NCBI GenBank assembly: GCA_964502995.1
Contig: CAZCZB010000033.1
Coordinates: 1-30,207, forward strand
Reading direction: 5' to 3'
Length of the DNA: 30,207 nucleotides
From: Bin87 sp964502995
GTDB taxonomy: Bacteria > Chloroflexota > Dehalococcoidia > Lucifugimonadales > UBA3495
This document shows positions 7,705 to 16,265 of this stretch, piece by piece. The notes under the pieces were generated by a model. That model was not told the DNA's origin. It did not search any database and saw only the letters and a program-made list of their open reading frames with translations. The first letter of the stretch is position 1. The number at the start of each line of letters is the position of its first letter. The position numbers and the translations under genes are program-made.

Positions 7705-7746
7705 CGACAGACTCCCGCCGTGGGCGGACGTTCCGCAGAATGAGCG
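7705..7746 (+). repeat. Decayed copy of a dispersed repeat module
   Basis: This 42-base block (CGACAGACTCCCGCC ... ATGAGCG) matches 22511-22552 at about 36 of 42 positions. It contains its own small hairpin, CCGCC-gtg-GGCGG, and lies between the lactonase-like gene and the convergent Uma2 gene. Confidence 0.6.
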
Positions 7747-7773
7747 CCGGCTCAGCGTCAACGACGGGCCGGG

Positions 7774-8505
7774 TCAGCTTCCCTGCAGGCGGCGGATTTC
7801 TTCCCGCAGACGGGCGTTTTCCTGCTCCACTGCCAGTTGACTTTCCCGGAGGCGGACATTTGCCTGCTCCGGATGTTCGTATTCGCGTCCGGTTTCCGGG
7901 TCGTGGACGGTGAACAGTTCGTTCCCCTGGTAGCGGAAGTTGAGGTTCAGCAGGGGACTGGTAGAGCCCACGACGCCGCCGTCGTAATTCAGCAGGGGCA
8001 GGCGCTGATAGCGTCCGTCGATAAGCTGTTCGAGTATAACCGCCTGACCGAACATCTCGCCGCCGCTCGGGTCGAAACGCCAGTATTCGGGGACGCGCAG
8101 CATCTGATAAACGTCGCGCTTGCGGCCCGCGTCATTGCGGTAGGTGCTGGGCGAGGCAATCTCCACCGCGACATCGGGCGGCTTGCCGTTCTGTATCGGG
8201 TCGTATCCCACCCGGCGGCGGATGGCGTAGCTATCCACATTGAGCGCGATGAGGATGTCGGGTCGAATGTTGGGGAACCGGCGGGTAACCGGGTCGCGGT
8301 CGCCGTAGTAAATCGGGATTTCGCCCCCGATCAGGATGTCGGGATGGTACGGAAAGTGATAGCCGGGCGTGAGCGCGGAACACAACTTGGCGTTCAGGTC
8401 ATGTTCGGGGGGCCTTTGCTGCATATCCTTTTCTTCTTTTTCCAGTTCGGGATAGGGCTCCCATTGTTCCGTGGTTGGCCCGGTTTTGGCTTGTGGAGTA
8501 GTCAT
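7774..8505 (-). CDS. Uma2-family (DUF820) putative endonuclease
   Basis: 243 residues. The core has the PD-(D/E)xK layout of the Uma2 family: Asp83 in RPDILIAL, Glu115 in VAVEIASPST, Lys129 in GRKRDVYQML, then RVPEYWRFDP. The last 35 residues form a leucine-heptad helix (RLRESQLAVEQENARLREEI), a common tail in the family that probably mediates self-association. A GGGAGGA site lies just upstream of the ATG at 8505. The gene is transcribed away from the SDR. Uma2 proteins occur in large paralogous sets in cyanobacteria and Chloroflexota; their biological role is unsettled and a nuclease activity is inferred from the fold. Nothing nearby indicates a restriction or defence operon. Confidence 0.88.
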   Translation of the reverse strand: MTTPQAKTGPTTEQWEPYPELEKEEKDMQQRPPEHDLNAKLCSALTPGYHFPYHPDILIGGEIPIYYGDRDPVTRRFPNIRPDILIALNVDSYAIRRRVGYDPIQNGKPPDVAVEIASPSTYRNDAGRKRDVYQMLRVPEYWRFDPSGGEMFGQAVILEQLIDGRYQRLPLLNYDGGVVGSTSPLLNLNFRYQGNELFTVHDPETGREYEHPEQANVRLRESQLAVEQENARLREEIRRLQGS

Positions 8506-8818
8506 CCGGCGTTCCTCCCGGCGGCCTGCGTTGAGGTTATGCCCAGGTTGATTATAACGGTTCGGCGTTGAGAGGGTTCCCCAAAGGCCGCACGGTCGCG
8601 GGTCAATCGCAGATGGATGGTTCAGCCATCCATTGCTTTGCCGCCTCTGCGCCTTCGTGTTGAGTGATTCCGGCGGTTGGAGCGGTGAACCGGCCGGGGC
8701 GAACGGTTATTCGCCCCTGGCGCGCGTGCGGGCTGCGCGTTTGCATCGTCCGTCGCATTCGGGGCGTTGATGCGATACCATGTGCCCGCACAATTACGGA
8801 TATATTGGGAGGTTCACC
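8506..8818. other. Divergent intergenic region, 313 bases
   Basis: No gene seen. It must hold the promoters of the divergent Uma2 and SDR genes, but I could not fix them. It contains a small hairpin (ATGGATGG-ttcag-CCATCCAT, 8613-8633), a family A palindrome at 8696-8717 and the GGGAGG site at 8807-8812 for the SDR. Confidence 0.55.
8696..8717. repeat. Imperfect palindrome, family A
   Basis: GGGGCGAA-cggtta-TTCGCCCC, a variant of the perfect copy at 7646-7669. It is preceded by TCCGGCGGTTG, which also precedes the copy at 7646. Confidence 0.7.
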
Positions 8819-9601
8819 ATGCGACTGGAAGGCAAGGTTGCGCTGATCAGCGGCGGCGCGCGCGGGCAGGGCGCGGCAGAGGCGAGGTTGTTCGTCAAGG
8901 AAGGCGCGGCGGTGGTCATTGGAGACATTCTCGACGACGAAGGGATGAAGTTGGAGGCGGAAATCCGCGAACTGGGCGGCCAGGCCACCTTCGTCCATCT
9001 GGACGTCACCGACGCCGACCAGTGGGCCGACGCCGTGACCGAGGCGGTGAACCGCTACGGCAAGCTGGACATCCTGGTCAACAACGCTGGCATCGGCAGC
9101 ACGACCATCGGCGGCGTCAACGCGCCGCGCATCCACGAGGCTCCGGTGGAGGTGTGGGCCCAGGTGATGGACGTGAACGGCAAGGGCGTTTTCCTGGGCA
9201 CGCGCGCCGCGATTCCGGCGATGCGGACGGCCGGCGGCGGTTCCATCATCAACATCTCGTCAATCGCCGGGCTGGTTGGACTCAGCCCCGGGTCCGGCGC
9301 GGGTTCGGCCTACGCCAGTTCCAAGGGGGCGGTGCGTCTGCTGACCAAGTCCACCGCCGTCCAGTACGCCGCCGACGGCATCCGGTGCAACTCGGTGCAT
9401 CCCGGCTACATCGACACGGCGATGACCGAGCGGATGATGTCGGAGCCGGGGATGCGTCAGCGCCGGATCGACGCGACTCCACTGGGACGCATCGGCAACG
9501 TGGACGACATCGCCAACGGAGTGCTGTTCCTGGCATCCGACGAGGCGTCGTTCATGACGGGCAGCGAGTTGGTGATCGACGGGGGCTATACCGCACAATA
9601 G
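8819..9601 (+). CDS. Short-chain dehydrogenase/reductase (classical SDR)
   Basis: 260 residues from the ATG at 8819, chosen because GGGAGG lies at 8807-8812; an upstream in-frame ATG at 8780 lacks one. All classical SDR motifs are present: cofactor loop SGGARGQG (11-18), NNAG (88-91), the Asn near 120 in VMDVNGKG, the active site Ser148, Tyr165 and Lys169 (YASSK), and HPGYIDT after the catalytic helix. The C-terminus EASFMTGSELVIDGGYTAQ is typical. Asp36 after the second strand (VIGDI) favours NAD over NADP. It oxidises or reduces an alcohol or carbonyl; the substrate is not deducible. It stands alone with a hairpin 24 bases after the stop. Confidence 0.94.
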   Translation: MRLEGKVALISGGARGQGAAEARLFVKEGAAVVIGDILDDEGMKLEAEIRELGGQATFVHLDVTDADQWADAVTEAVNRYGKLDILVNNAGIGSTTIGGVNAPRIHEAPVEVWAQVMDVNGKGVFLGTRAAIPAMRTAGGGSIINISSIAGLVGLSPGSGAGSAYASSKGAVRLLTKSTAVQYAADGIRCNSVHPGYIDTAMTERMMSEPGMRQRRIDATPLGRIGNVDDIANGVLFLASDEASFMTGSELVIDGGYTAQ

Positions 9602-9624
9602 TCGGTGGGTGTAGTTATAGCGCT

Positions 9625-9648
9625 GCCGGAGGCGCTACCACCTCCGGC
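9625..9648. terminator. Hairpin between convergent SDR and propeller genes
   Basis: Perfect 8-bp stem GCCGGAGG / CCTCCGGC with an 8-base loop. It is well placed to end both convergent transcripts, but neither side has a real T-run, so terminator function is tentative. Confidence 0.4.
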
Positions 9649-9854
9649 TCCTTCGAGCATAAGATGGCACGGGCAACCGCGCCGCATCCGACTCGATTGG
9701 CCGATGTTGGCAGCGGCGCGCCGCCGGCGATCATCGTTATCGCCTTGCCGGGTTGGCGGAATATCGTCAGGGAACGCCCGGAAGAGCGCGGCATCGACCC
9801 GGACGTGATTTTACGTCTGCACGATTCCGGGAACCCGGGATGAAATGGCCACGC

Positions 9855-11276
9855 TTACCTGATCGCGTGCAGCAGGCCGTCTTCGGTGCGAACCAGGAGG
9901 CGGCCGTCCGCATATACCGGGCCGATGCGCACGGCGTCGGTGAGTTGCAGCCGCCACCGCTCCGTGCCGTCGTGCCGGTCCAGGGCGTACACGATGCCGG
10001 CCTTGTCGCCGAACATTACCAGATCGCTCACCACCACAGGCGGCGCCACGATGCCGTCCTCAGCCCGGAACTGCCATTGTTCCTCGCCGGTGATGGCGTC
10101 CACACCGTACATCTTGCCCAGCGTGTCGCCGACGTAGAGGCGGTCTCCCGCCACGGCGGGCGCGGAGATGATGCCTTCGGTCCGCTTCTCCCGGCTCGTT
10201 GTCCCTTCGGGATAATCGGGCCCGAAGCGCCAGCGGTCGCCGGGCTGCGCGGGCGGCGACGGAAGGGGGAATCCCCACAGCCACAGTTGCGACCACGTTC
10301 GGGTCACGGCGTACTGCCCGGGGTATTCCAGCGCGTCGGCATCCATGGCATACAACTTGCGGCCGGACACGAAGTAGGTCGACTCGTTGGCGGATACCGG
10401 CGCGGCCACCAGGGCCGCCCCGGTACGGAACCGTGCCCTCTCCTGGCCGGTGCGGGCGTCCAGCGCGTACACGCTGCGGTCGGCCGATGCCGCGAACACG
10501 ATGCGGTCCGCATACGAAACGGGCGAGCGCACCTCTCCGCCGGATTCGTGCTGCCAAATAGGCTCTCCGGTGGTGGCGTTGAGGGCGTAGGTAACGCCGT
10601 TCAGGGCGCCGGCGTACACGATGCCGTCGGCCACCGCCACGGGGCCGCCGGTGGAATCCGCCATTTCGTATTCCCAATTGATCTGCCCGGTTTCAACGTC
10701 GCGCGACACCACCCGGCGGTCGGGCATGGAGTAATACAGAGTGTCGTTCGCCAGGGCGACCGAGTTTCCCACCGGCCCGGTGGCGGGCATTGACGACAGT
10801 TCATCGCCGGTTGCGGAGTCGAAAACGGCGATGCGGAAGTCCGCGCCCAGGTAGATGCGGCCATCCGACACCACCGGGGCCGCCAGGGTCGGCGTACCGG
10901 CATCCGCGCTCCAAAGCAGGTTTCCCTCAGGGGTGGACAGCACATCGGCGATGAATCCCGTTTGCCCCAGGTTACGTCCGGTCATGGTCCACATGCCGGG
11001 CGCGGACGCCGAATCGAAAACGCGATCGGGCAGACGCGCCAGTTTGACCGGGTCGGGTATGAACGGAAAGTTCAACCAGACGACGACGCCGATCACCAGC
11101 ACGGCGAATATGGCGATGGCGATGTTGCGCCTGGAAAGGATTCGGCGACGGGGCGGGAGTTCCTGGGCCCATTCGGGCAGATCGCCATCAACCAGCGCTT
11201 CATCTTCAGAGAGATGCGGCGGGAGATCCGGGGACACGCCAGTGGACGGTGGCTGATTGGTTGGAGTCGTGGACAT
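9855..11276 (-). CDS. Membrane-anchored PQQ-type beta-propeller repeat protein
   Basis: 473 residues from the ATG at 11276. A TTG at 11300 in the same frame lies in the T-run of a probable terminator and is rejected. A proline-rich cytoplasmic N-terminus and Arg-rich stretch (PRRRILSRRN) are followed by one membrane helix at about 52-68. The rest, outside the membrane, consists of PQQ-enzyme-like blades: LLWSADAGTPTLAAPVV, RDVETGQINWEYEM, YALNATTGEPIWQHES, YALDARTGQERARF, YGVDAITGEEQWQF and YALDRHDGTERWRL. No dehydrogenase catalytic or metal-binding residues were recognised, so it is more likely a BamB-like or scaffold/sensor protein than a quinoprotein enzyme. It lies downstream of the oligopeptide permease genes and may be partly co-transcribed. 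Confidence 0.83.
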   Translation of the reverse strand: MSTTPTNQPPSTGVSPDLPPHLSEDEALVDGDLPEWAQELPPRRRILSRRNIAIAIFAVLVIGVVVWLNFPFIPDPVKLARLPDRVFDSASAPGMWTMTGRNLGQTGFIADVLSTPEGNLLWSADAGTPTLAAPVVSDGRIYLGADFRIAVFDSATGDELSSMPATGPVGNSVALANDTLYYSMPDRRVVSRDVETGQINWEYEMADSTGGPVAVADGIVYAGALNGVTYALNATTGEPIWQHESGGEVRSPVSYADRIVFAASADRSVYALDARTGQERARFRTGAALVAAPVSANESTYFVSGRKLYAMDADALEYPGQYAVTRTWSQLWLWGFPLPSPPAQPGDRWRFGPDYPEGTTSREKRTEGIISAPAVAGDRLYVGDTLGKMYGVDAITGEEQWQFRAEDGIVAPPVVVSDLVMFGDKAGIVYALDRHDGTERWRLQLTDAVRIGPVYADGRLLVRTEDGLLHAIR

Positions 11277-11298
11277 TTTAGTCGGACCGGTTATGGGC

Positions 11299-11332
11299 AA
11301 AAGGTTGGCGGGATGCGTTTGGACACCCCGCC
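11299..11332 (-). terminator. Rho-independent terminator candidate after the OppC-like gene
   Basis: On the minus strand, GGCGGGGTG pairs with CATCCCGCC (one G-T pair, 8-base loop; 11307-11332), followed by AACC and four T at 11299-11302. It would end or attenuate the ABC transporter transcript before the propeller gene. Confidence 0.55.
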
Positions 11333-11360
11333 TTCAGACTTCAGGGAAATCCGTTGCTGA

Positions 11361-12284
11361 CTAGACGTTGCGCAGCTTCGGATCCAACCGGTCGCGCAGC
11401 CAGTCGCCCAGCAGGTTCATGGACAACACAGTCAGCACGATGGCCAGAGTGGGGAAGAAGAACAGCCACCAGGCCGTGACGATGAGCGCCCGTCCATCGG
11501 CCACCATGAGGCCCCAGGCCGGCGTCGGTTTCACCAGGCCCGCGCCGAGGAAGCTCAGGGTGGATTCCAGGATGATGACGTGCCCGACCTCAAGAGTGGC
11601 CAGCACCACGACGGTGTTCACTACGTTGGGGAAGATGTGGCGCACCATGATGCGGATGGGCGATGCGCCGGCCACCTGCGCGCGGGCGATGAAGTCCTGC
11701 TGCTTGATTGCCAGGGCCTCGCCGCGAACCATGCGGGCGAACCTGGCCCACAGGAGCAATGCGATGACCAGCACCACGGTCTGGAACCCTGGCCCGCTCA
11801 CCGCCACCAGCACCAGGGCCAGCAGGATGGACGGGAACGCAAGCTTGATGTCCACAATCCGCATGATGAGGGTGTCAACCCAGCCGCCGCCGTAAGCAGC
11901 CAGCAGACCTAGGACGGTGCCCACTCCCCCGCCGAGCGCAATCGCCAGGAGGGAAATGGACAGGGAAATACGGGCGCCGTGGATGATCCGGCTCAGGATG
12001 TCGAATCCCTGCCGGTCGGTGCCCAGCACGTACTGCCAACTGCCGCCATCCAGCCAGGCCGGCGGCATGAGGCGAGCGCGCAGGTTGACGTCCACCGGAT
12101 CGTGAGGAGAGATCATGTTGGCGAAAATCGCGGGGATGATCAACATCACCGCAAGGATGACCAGGGGGATGATCGGATACTGGCGGACGTTGAACACCAC
12201 CTGCCCGAACTTGCCACGCTGGGGAATGACGCCGTGGTCAGCAGTTGACGCGGCGGCGACCGGATTTGCTGTTGGGGTGGTCAT
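11361..12284 (-). CDS. Peptide/nickel-type ABC transporter permease, DppC/OppC-like
   Basis: 307 residues, normal length. The N-terminal cytoplasmic tail is followed by a membrane helix (about 37-57) and the OppC N-terminal extension SPHDPVDVNLRARLMPP with YVLGTDRQGFDILSRIIHGARISL. Several helices follow, then the EAA coupling loop at about 189-220 (GEALAIKQQDFIARAQVAGAS, then HIFPN), which contacts the ATPase. FLGAGLVKPTPAWGLMV is the usual family ending. It forms the inner-membrane channel with the OppB-like protein encoded 44 bases upstream. The ATPase subunits are not in the window, so they must be encoded elsewhere. Substrate unspecified: di/oligopeptides, nickel or other small solutes. 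Confidence 0.93.
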   Translation of the reverse strand: MTTPTANPVAAASTADHGVIPQRGKFGQVVFNVRQYPIIPLVILAVMLIIPAIFANMISPHDPVDVNLRARLMPPAWLDGGSWQYVLGTDRQGFDILSRIIHGARISLSISLLAIALGGGVGTVLGLLAAYGGGWVDTLIMRIVDIKLAFPSILLALVLVAVSGPGFQTVVLVIALLLWARFARMVRGEALAIKQQDFIARAQVAGASPIRIMVRHIFPNVVNTVVVLATLEVGHVIILESTLSFLGAGLVKPTPAWGLMVADGRALIVTAWWLFFFPTLAIVLTVLSMNLLGDWLRDRLDPKLRNV

Positions 12285-12328
12285 TACCTAATTCCTCGCG
12301 AGGGCGAACCGAAGAGGCGGCCCATCGC

Positions 12329-13249
12329 CTAGTATCGAATCCGGGGGTTCAGGTAAGCGTACATCACGTCAACCATCAGGTTGATGAAAATGTAGAACGC
12401 GGCGAAGAGAATGACGATGCTCTGGATCACCGGGAAGTCCCGGTTGCGAATGGCGTCAATTGCCAGGTCGCCCAGGCCGGGCCACACGAACACCGTTTCG
12501 ATCACCACGGAACCGGTGAGCAGAACCGCGCCGATCAGGCCCATGTAGGTGAAGGGGACGATCAACGCATTGCGGAAGCAGTGCTTCCAGATGACCTTCC
12601 ACTCCGGCATACCCTTGATGCGCGCCAGTTTTACGTACTCGGTGTCAAGCACTTCCAGCATCGATGATCTGGTGAGACGCATTACCGCGGCCACGTTGTA
12701 GTAGCCCAGTGCGACGCCGGGCAGGATGATGGACTTGAAACCGTCATCGCTGCCTGAAGTTGGCAGCCAACCTAACAGCACGGCGAATACCCACATCAAG
12801 ATCAGCCCGATGGCAAAGGACGGCGCGGACTGTCCGATCAAAGCCACGATCTTGCCCGCCCAGTCGAAGACGGAGTCTTTCTTGACCGCCACCATCACGC
12901 CGATAGGCAGCGCAATGGCGGCGCTGATCACCCAGGCAAAGGCGGCCAGCACGATTGTATTGGGGAGGCGGTTGGCAATCAGTCCGGTGATAGGAACACC
13001 GCCATAAGCCCAGGCTTCGCCAAAATCGCCGGTAACAAAGTTACCGATGTAGCGAGCGTACTGGATGTAGATAGGCCGGTCTAGTCCCCATTTCTCACGC
13101 ACCTGCTCAACGACTGTGTCGGGAGCATCTTCGGGCAACAGGATCGCCACCGGGTCGCCGGTAACGCGGGCTAACGCAAAGACCACGGCGCTGATGACCA
13201 GTATTGCTACGATGGACTGAATCACCCGTAAAAAGATGAAACGCTGCAT
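12329..13249 (-). CDS. Peptide/nickel-type ABC transporter permease, DppB/OppB-like
   Basis: 306 residues. It starts with the typical N-terminal helix (RFIFLRVIQSIVAILVISAVVFAL), then RVTGDPVAILLP and WGLDRPIYIQYARYIGNFVTGDFG, which is diagnostic for OppB-type permeases. The EAA loop is at about 193-229 (LEVLDTEYVKLARIKGM ... WKHCFRNA), followed by VVIETVFVWPGLGDL and the C-terminal YAYLNPRIRY. The ATG at 13249 has an AAGGT site close upstream. It lies between the receptor gene and the OppC-like gene on the same strand, forming the second half of the membrane channel. A GC-rich hairpin separates it from the receptor gene. Confidence 0.94.
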   Translation of the reverse strand: MQRFIFLRVIQSIVAILVISAVVFALARVTGDPVAILLPEDAPDTVVEQVREKWGLDRPIYIQYARYIGNFVTGDFGEAWAYGGVPITGLIANRLPNTIVLAAFAWVISAAIALPIGVMVAVKKDSVFDWAGKIVALIGQSAPSFAIGLILMWVFAVLLGWLPTSGSDDGFKSIILPGVALGYYNVAAVMRLTRSSMLEVLDTEYVKLARIKGMPEWKVIWKHCFRNALIVPFTYMGLIGAVLLTGSVVIETVFVWPGLGDLAIDAIRNRDFPVIQSIVILFAAFYIFINLMVDVMYAYLNPRIRY

Positions 13250-13311
13250 CAGAGACCTTCGACATTCAGGGTGTGGTATGGATAAACAAGTAGATGGCTA
13301 GTTGACTGTCG

Positions 13312-13335
13312 GGGGGCAGCCTGCCGACCGCCCCC
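13312..13335 (-). terminator. Intercistronic hairpin between receptor and permease genes
   Basis: GGGGGC and GCCCCC form a stem around a GC-rich loop that can itself fold (GGCAG/CTGCC). There is no T-run. In ABC operons such hairpins often stabilise the receptor message or partly stop transcription; that role is inferred here from position. Confidence 0.35.
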
Positions 13336-13356
13336 TTGTTGTGGCAGGTTGATTGC

Positions 13357-15234
13357 CTACTGACGTACAACCTTGGTGTACTCGTGGCCCTTCATGCCGC
13401 CGAAGTAACTGTTGTTGACCGAGTACTCGGCGATCACCTCGGGGTTGATGCCGAACTCAGCGAACAGGAAGCCCAACGGGATGGTGGCGTTCTGATCGTA
13501 CATGTACTGCCCGGCATCCTTCATGAGCTGTAGACGCTCGGCCTCATCCACACTGCTTTGCCAGCGGCTGAACAGGTCTTCGGTGTATGGATCTTCGTAC
13601 ATAAACACCGCGCCTGCCAGGGCGGGGCTGACGAAGTAAACGCGCATGTTGCGGCCCGCCGGCCAGAAGCCCGTGCGGTGAGTCCAAATGACGCTGTTCA
13701 TCTCCCGTGCCCGGTAGCGGGTGCGGATGGGCTGGAACTCGCCAATTTGGGCCTCCACTGTGAAACCAACGTCTTCCAGCCAGGAAATCATTGGTACAGC
13801 TATTTCGGTCAGTTCCGGCACGCCGACCAGCTTGCCGGACATGAACTCGACGCTGGGGCCGGCGCCTTCGGCGTAGCCGGCTTCGGCCAGGAGCTGCCGC
13901 GACAGGTCAGGGTCGTAGGCTGGGATTTCCCAGGCCGGGTCATAGGACGGGTCGGTGGGATGCCAGCCCGTGTTCGCCATCAGTTCCATCTTGTCGTCGA
14001 AGAAGGCTTCGTTCAGAGACTCGCGGTCGATGGCGTGGTTCATGGCCCGGCGCACCAGCACGTTGGTGTTGGGGTCGTCCGGGTTGCGCTTGTCTTCCAG
14101 GTACTGACCGCCAATACCGGCCCAGACCATGAAGGCGGGCAGCGTGCTCTGCGTGATGGCGAAGCCGGCGTTGACGATTTCGCCCTGCAACTCCCGGGGA
14201 ATCTCAGCAATATCGGCTTCCTTGGCCCTCAGCATCGCCACGCGGGTCAAGTCTTCCTCGGCGAAGAAGAAAGTAAGGGTGTCGAAGTCGGGGTTGATGC
14301 GCCAGTGGTCATCAAAGGCGCGCTCATACTCCAGCTTGGATCCCTGCTGGTAGCTTACGTGCTTCCAAGGACCGGTGCCCACCGGGTTCTCAGCATAGGC
14401 CGCTTCGCCGTTCTTTTCCCAGTAGTCGAGGCTGTAAATCAGCGGGTCGGTGGTGGCTTCCGAGGCGTAGAAGGGAATCCACAGCTCGGGCCGGTTCATA
14501 TTCCAGACCATTTCAGTGTCGGAAACCGCGGTAACGGTGGCCGCCTGGCCCAGAGCTTCGGTCGTAAAACTCCGCACATCGTCGCCTTCCGGCCCGAGAA
14601 TCTGGTCCCAGAACGCGCCGAAACCCGTGTTGGCCTCGGGGTGCGACCAGAGCTGGAAGCTGAACACGAAATCGGACACGCTGAAGGTATCTTCCTCGTG
14701 GTGGAAGGGAACGTTTTCCCGCAGCTTGATGCTCCACTCTTTGCCGTCGGGAGAAACGGTCCAGGACTCGGCCAGCATGGGACGAGCCTCCCAAGTTTGG
14801 TAATCGCGCTGGAAAAGGGCTTCCTGCATCGGTTGGAGAATGCCCTGGTTGGTGCCTCCCACGCGCCAGCCCAGCAGGTTCTCGGCGTAAGGCGGGGTGA
14901 TCGCGACGCGCAGGTCAGCCTGCACGGGCGTGCCCATAGTCTCCGCGGGCGCCTGGGTGGGCGCGGGCGCGGCAGTGGGCGCGGCTCCGCCGGCGCTGGA
15001 GTCAGACATGCCCTGCGGCTGCGCGATGACGGCGGTCGGCTCGGGCGCCTGGGATTGTTCCTGCTGTTGCTGGGTGTCCTGGGCCGCCGGCTGCTGGGCC
15101 TGCTGCTCGCTGGCGCCGGAAGACGGAGCGGCAGGCGCGGCCTCCTCTGCGGCGCCACCGCAGGCCAGCGCGACGACCAGTGCAATGGCAAGAACACCGA
15201 GGACGGCGTTCTTTAAGGAAGCGACTCTATACAC
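13357..15234 (-). CDS. Solute-binding lipoprotein of a peptide-type ABC transporter (family 5)
   Basis: 625 residues from the GTG at 15234, chosen because GGAGGT lies at 15243-15248, eight bases upstream; a TTG at 15255 has no such site. The signal peptide ends in a lipobox (ALVVALAC), with Cys25 as the lipidated residue. Residues 26-105 form a Gln/Ala/Pro-rich flexible linker. The folded part then shows the family 5 pattern: LRVAITPPYAENLLGW, PMLAESWTVSPDGKEWSIKLRENVPFHHEE, the segment AENPVGTGPWKHVSYQ, and LVRRAMNHAIDRESL. It captures the solute outside the membrane and delivers it to the permeases encoded downstream. A strong promoter lies about 90 bases upstream. Peptides, nickel or glycosides are all possible ligands. 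Confidence 0.93.
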   Translation of the reverse strand: MYRVASLKNAVLGVLAIALVVALACGGAAEEAAPAAPSSGASEQQAQQPAAQDTQQQQEQSQAPEPTAVIAQPQGMSDSSAGGAAPTAAPAPTQAPAETMGTPVQADLRVAITPPYAENLLGWRVGGTNQGILQPMQEALFQRDYQTWEARPMLAESWTVSPDGKEWSIKLRENVPFHHEEDTFSVSDFVFSFQLWSHPEANTGFGAFWDQILGPEGDDVRSFTTEALGQAATVTAVSDTEMVWNMNRPELWIPFYASEATTDPLIYSLDYWEKNGEAAYAENPVGTGPWKHVSYQQGSKLEYERAFDDHWRINPDFDTLTFFFAEEDLTRVAMLRAKEADIAEIPRELQGEIVNAGFAITQSTLPAFMVWAGIGGQYLEDKRNPDDPNTNVLVRRAMNHAIDRESLNEAFFDDKMELMANTGWHPTDPSYDPAWEIPAYDPDLSRQLLAEAGYAEGAGPSVEFMSGKLVGVPELTEIAVPMISWLEDVGFTVEAQIGEFQPIRTRYRAREMNSVIWTHRTGFWPAGRNMRVYFVSPALAGAVFMYEDPYTEDLFSRWQSSVDEAERLQLMKDAGQYMYDQNATIPLGFLFAEFGINPEVIAEYSVNNSYFGGMKGHEYTKVVRQ

Positions 15235-15322
15235 TATGCTATACCTCCGGGCCAACCGCTCGATTTGATACGGCTACCAGATATTCGCAGCCACGCGAAA
15301 GGCTCGCGCGGCCACCGGGCGG

Positions 15323-15351
15323 ACTCTACTGAAAAGGAGGGATATTGTCAA
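15323..15351 (-). promoter_or_regulatory. Sigma-70-type promoter of the receptor-permease operon
   Basis: On the minus strand a perfect TTGACA (15346-15351) and TAGAGT (15323-15328) are separated by 17 bases. The predicted start leaves a leader of roughly 80 bases before the GTG at 15234. Confidence 0.65.
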
Positions 15352-15607
15352 CCGGAATCGCCGGAAGGCAGCTGTTCGGCGGTGGTGGGAACCATGTCCG
15401 CTCACACGCCATTCCCGCTTCCGCAGGCATGGTGGAGCCTGCTCATGAACCGTCATTTGGTAGCGCAAGGGCAGTAGCGCAAGGGTTTTCCGGATTCCGG
15501 ATTCCTGCCGCCGCGCAACCCGATTTCCCCTTTGCGCCTTCGCGCTGAATTTCCGCGCCACCTGAATCTCCGCGCCACCGTCCGGCCCAGAGGTTCACGC
15601 CAACAAA

Positions 15608-15646
15608 CCGGATGCGGTTGCCGGATGCGGTTGCCGGATGCGGTTG
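15608..15646 (+). repeat. 13-bp tandem repeat, three perfect copies
   Basis: CCGGATGCGGTTG at 15608-15620, 15621-15633 and 15634-15646, identical copies in the non-coding region. Confidence 0.9.
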
Positions 15647-15920
15647 AAGGAGCGGCGGCCAAAGGATCCCGGCTATCATGCTCTTCCGGCGCGCTGCCAT
15701 CCGTTCCATTGCTCCAACCGACGGGTGCTGCAACTGACGGATACGGCAACCGACAGGCTGAGGGAAACGGTGCGGTTGTCGTCATGGACAGGGAAACCGG
15801 CGCCGGTATTGGCAGGGGTGAATTCCCGATAGCCGGTGTTGATTGACAGGTAAGAGGGCCAGAAGGGAAAGGTGACTGGCCAGATAAGGAGGTGACGGCA
15901 ATGTAGAGATGACATAACAA

Positions 15921-15956
15921 GGCGTTAGTTTCACAGAAGGCGTTATTTTCACAATT
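15921..15956 (+). repeat. 18-base tandem duplication upstream of the PAS-LuxR gene
   Basis: GGCGTTAGTTTCACAGAA followed by GGCGTTATTTTCACAATT, 14 of 18 identical. Two similar sites spaced about two helical turns apart could be a binding site, but no function is shown. Confidence 0.5.
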
Positions 15957-16265
15957 TTCCTCCGTAGAAGCATAAGTGCATGCTATAAATTCACAAATAT
16001 GTTGATCCACACTCCAAACGCAACTGGAACAGACAGGGTTAATTTGGTACATTGACCGCCGCTTCGAATGGCCTCGGCCCGTAGCGTGGCTCCCTTATCT
16101 GAGTAACATTCATCTGTTATAGACCAAATATCGGGGCCATTGTATTCTACGCAACAATGTCAACAGAACCGATATACTCCTCACGGTGGGAAATTACTGA
16201 CGTTCACAAAAGGCGCTTTGCTACGTCTGACGTGATCTGGATCGGGACCAGATAATAAACGGTGA

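Larger units (their letters stand above)
15235..16265. other. Long intergenic region, about 1 kb, no credible gene
   Basis: Open frames here lack protein-like composition. It contains the promoter at 15323-15351 and a patch of degenerate short repeats at about 15460-15650: AGCGCAAGGG twice, TCCGGATTCCGGATTCC, TCCGCGCCACC twice, and a 13-bp triplet. An AT-rich stretch at 15900-16265 has an 18-base tandem duplication and a TATACT at 16173-16178 that could be the -10 box of the PAS-LuxR gene. The AT-rich part differs in composition from both neighbours. Confidence 0.6.

Noticed and set aside
8767..9843. 358-codon open frame on the plus strand overlapping the SDR
   Set aside because: Out-of-frame shadow of the SDR, which has every family motif and a good RBS.
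13558..15216. 552-codon open frame on the plus strand
   Set aside because: Antisense to the well-supported receptor gene; composition is that of GC-rich antisense frames and no domain is recognisable.
15453..16052. 199-codon open frame on the minus strand in the long spacer
   Set aside because: Crosses the 13-bp repeats and the AT-rich region, lacks a ribosome binding site and protein-like composition.
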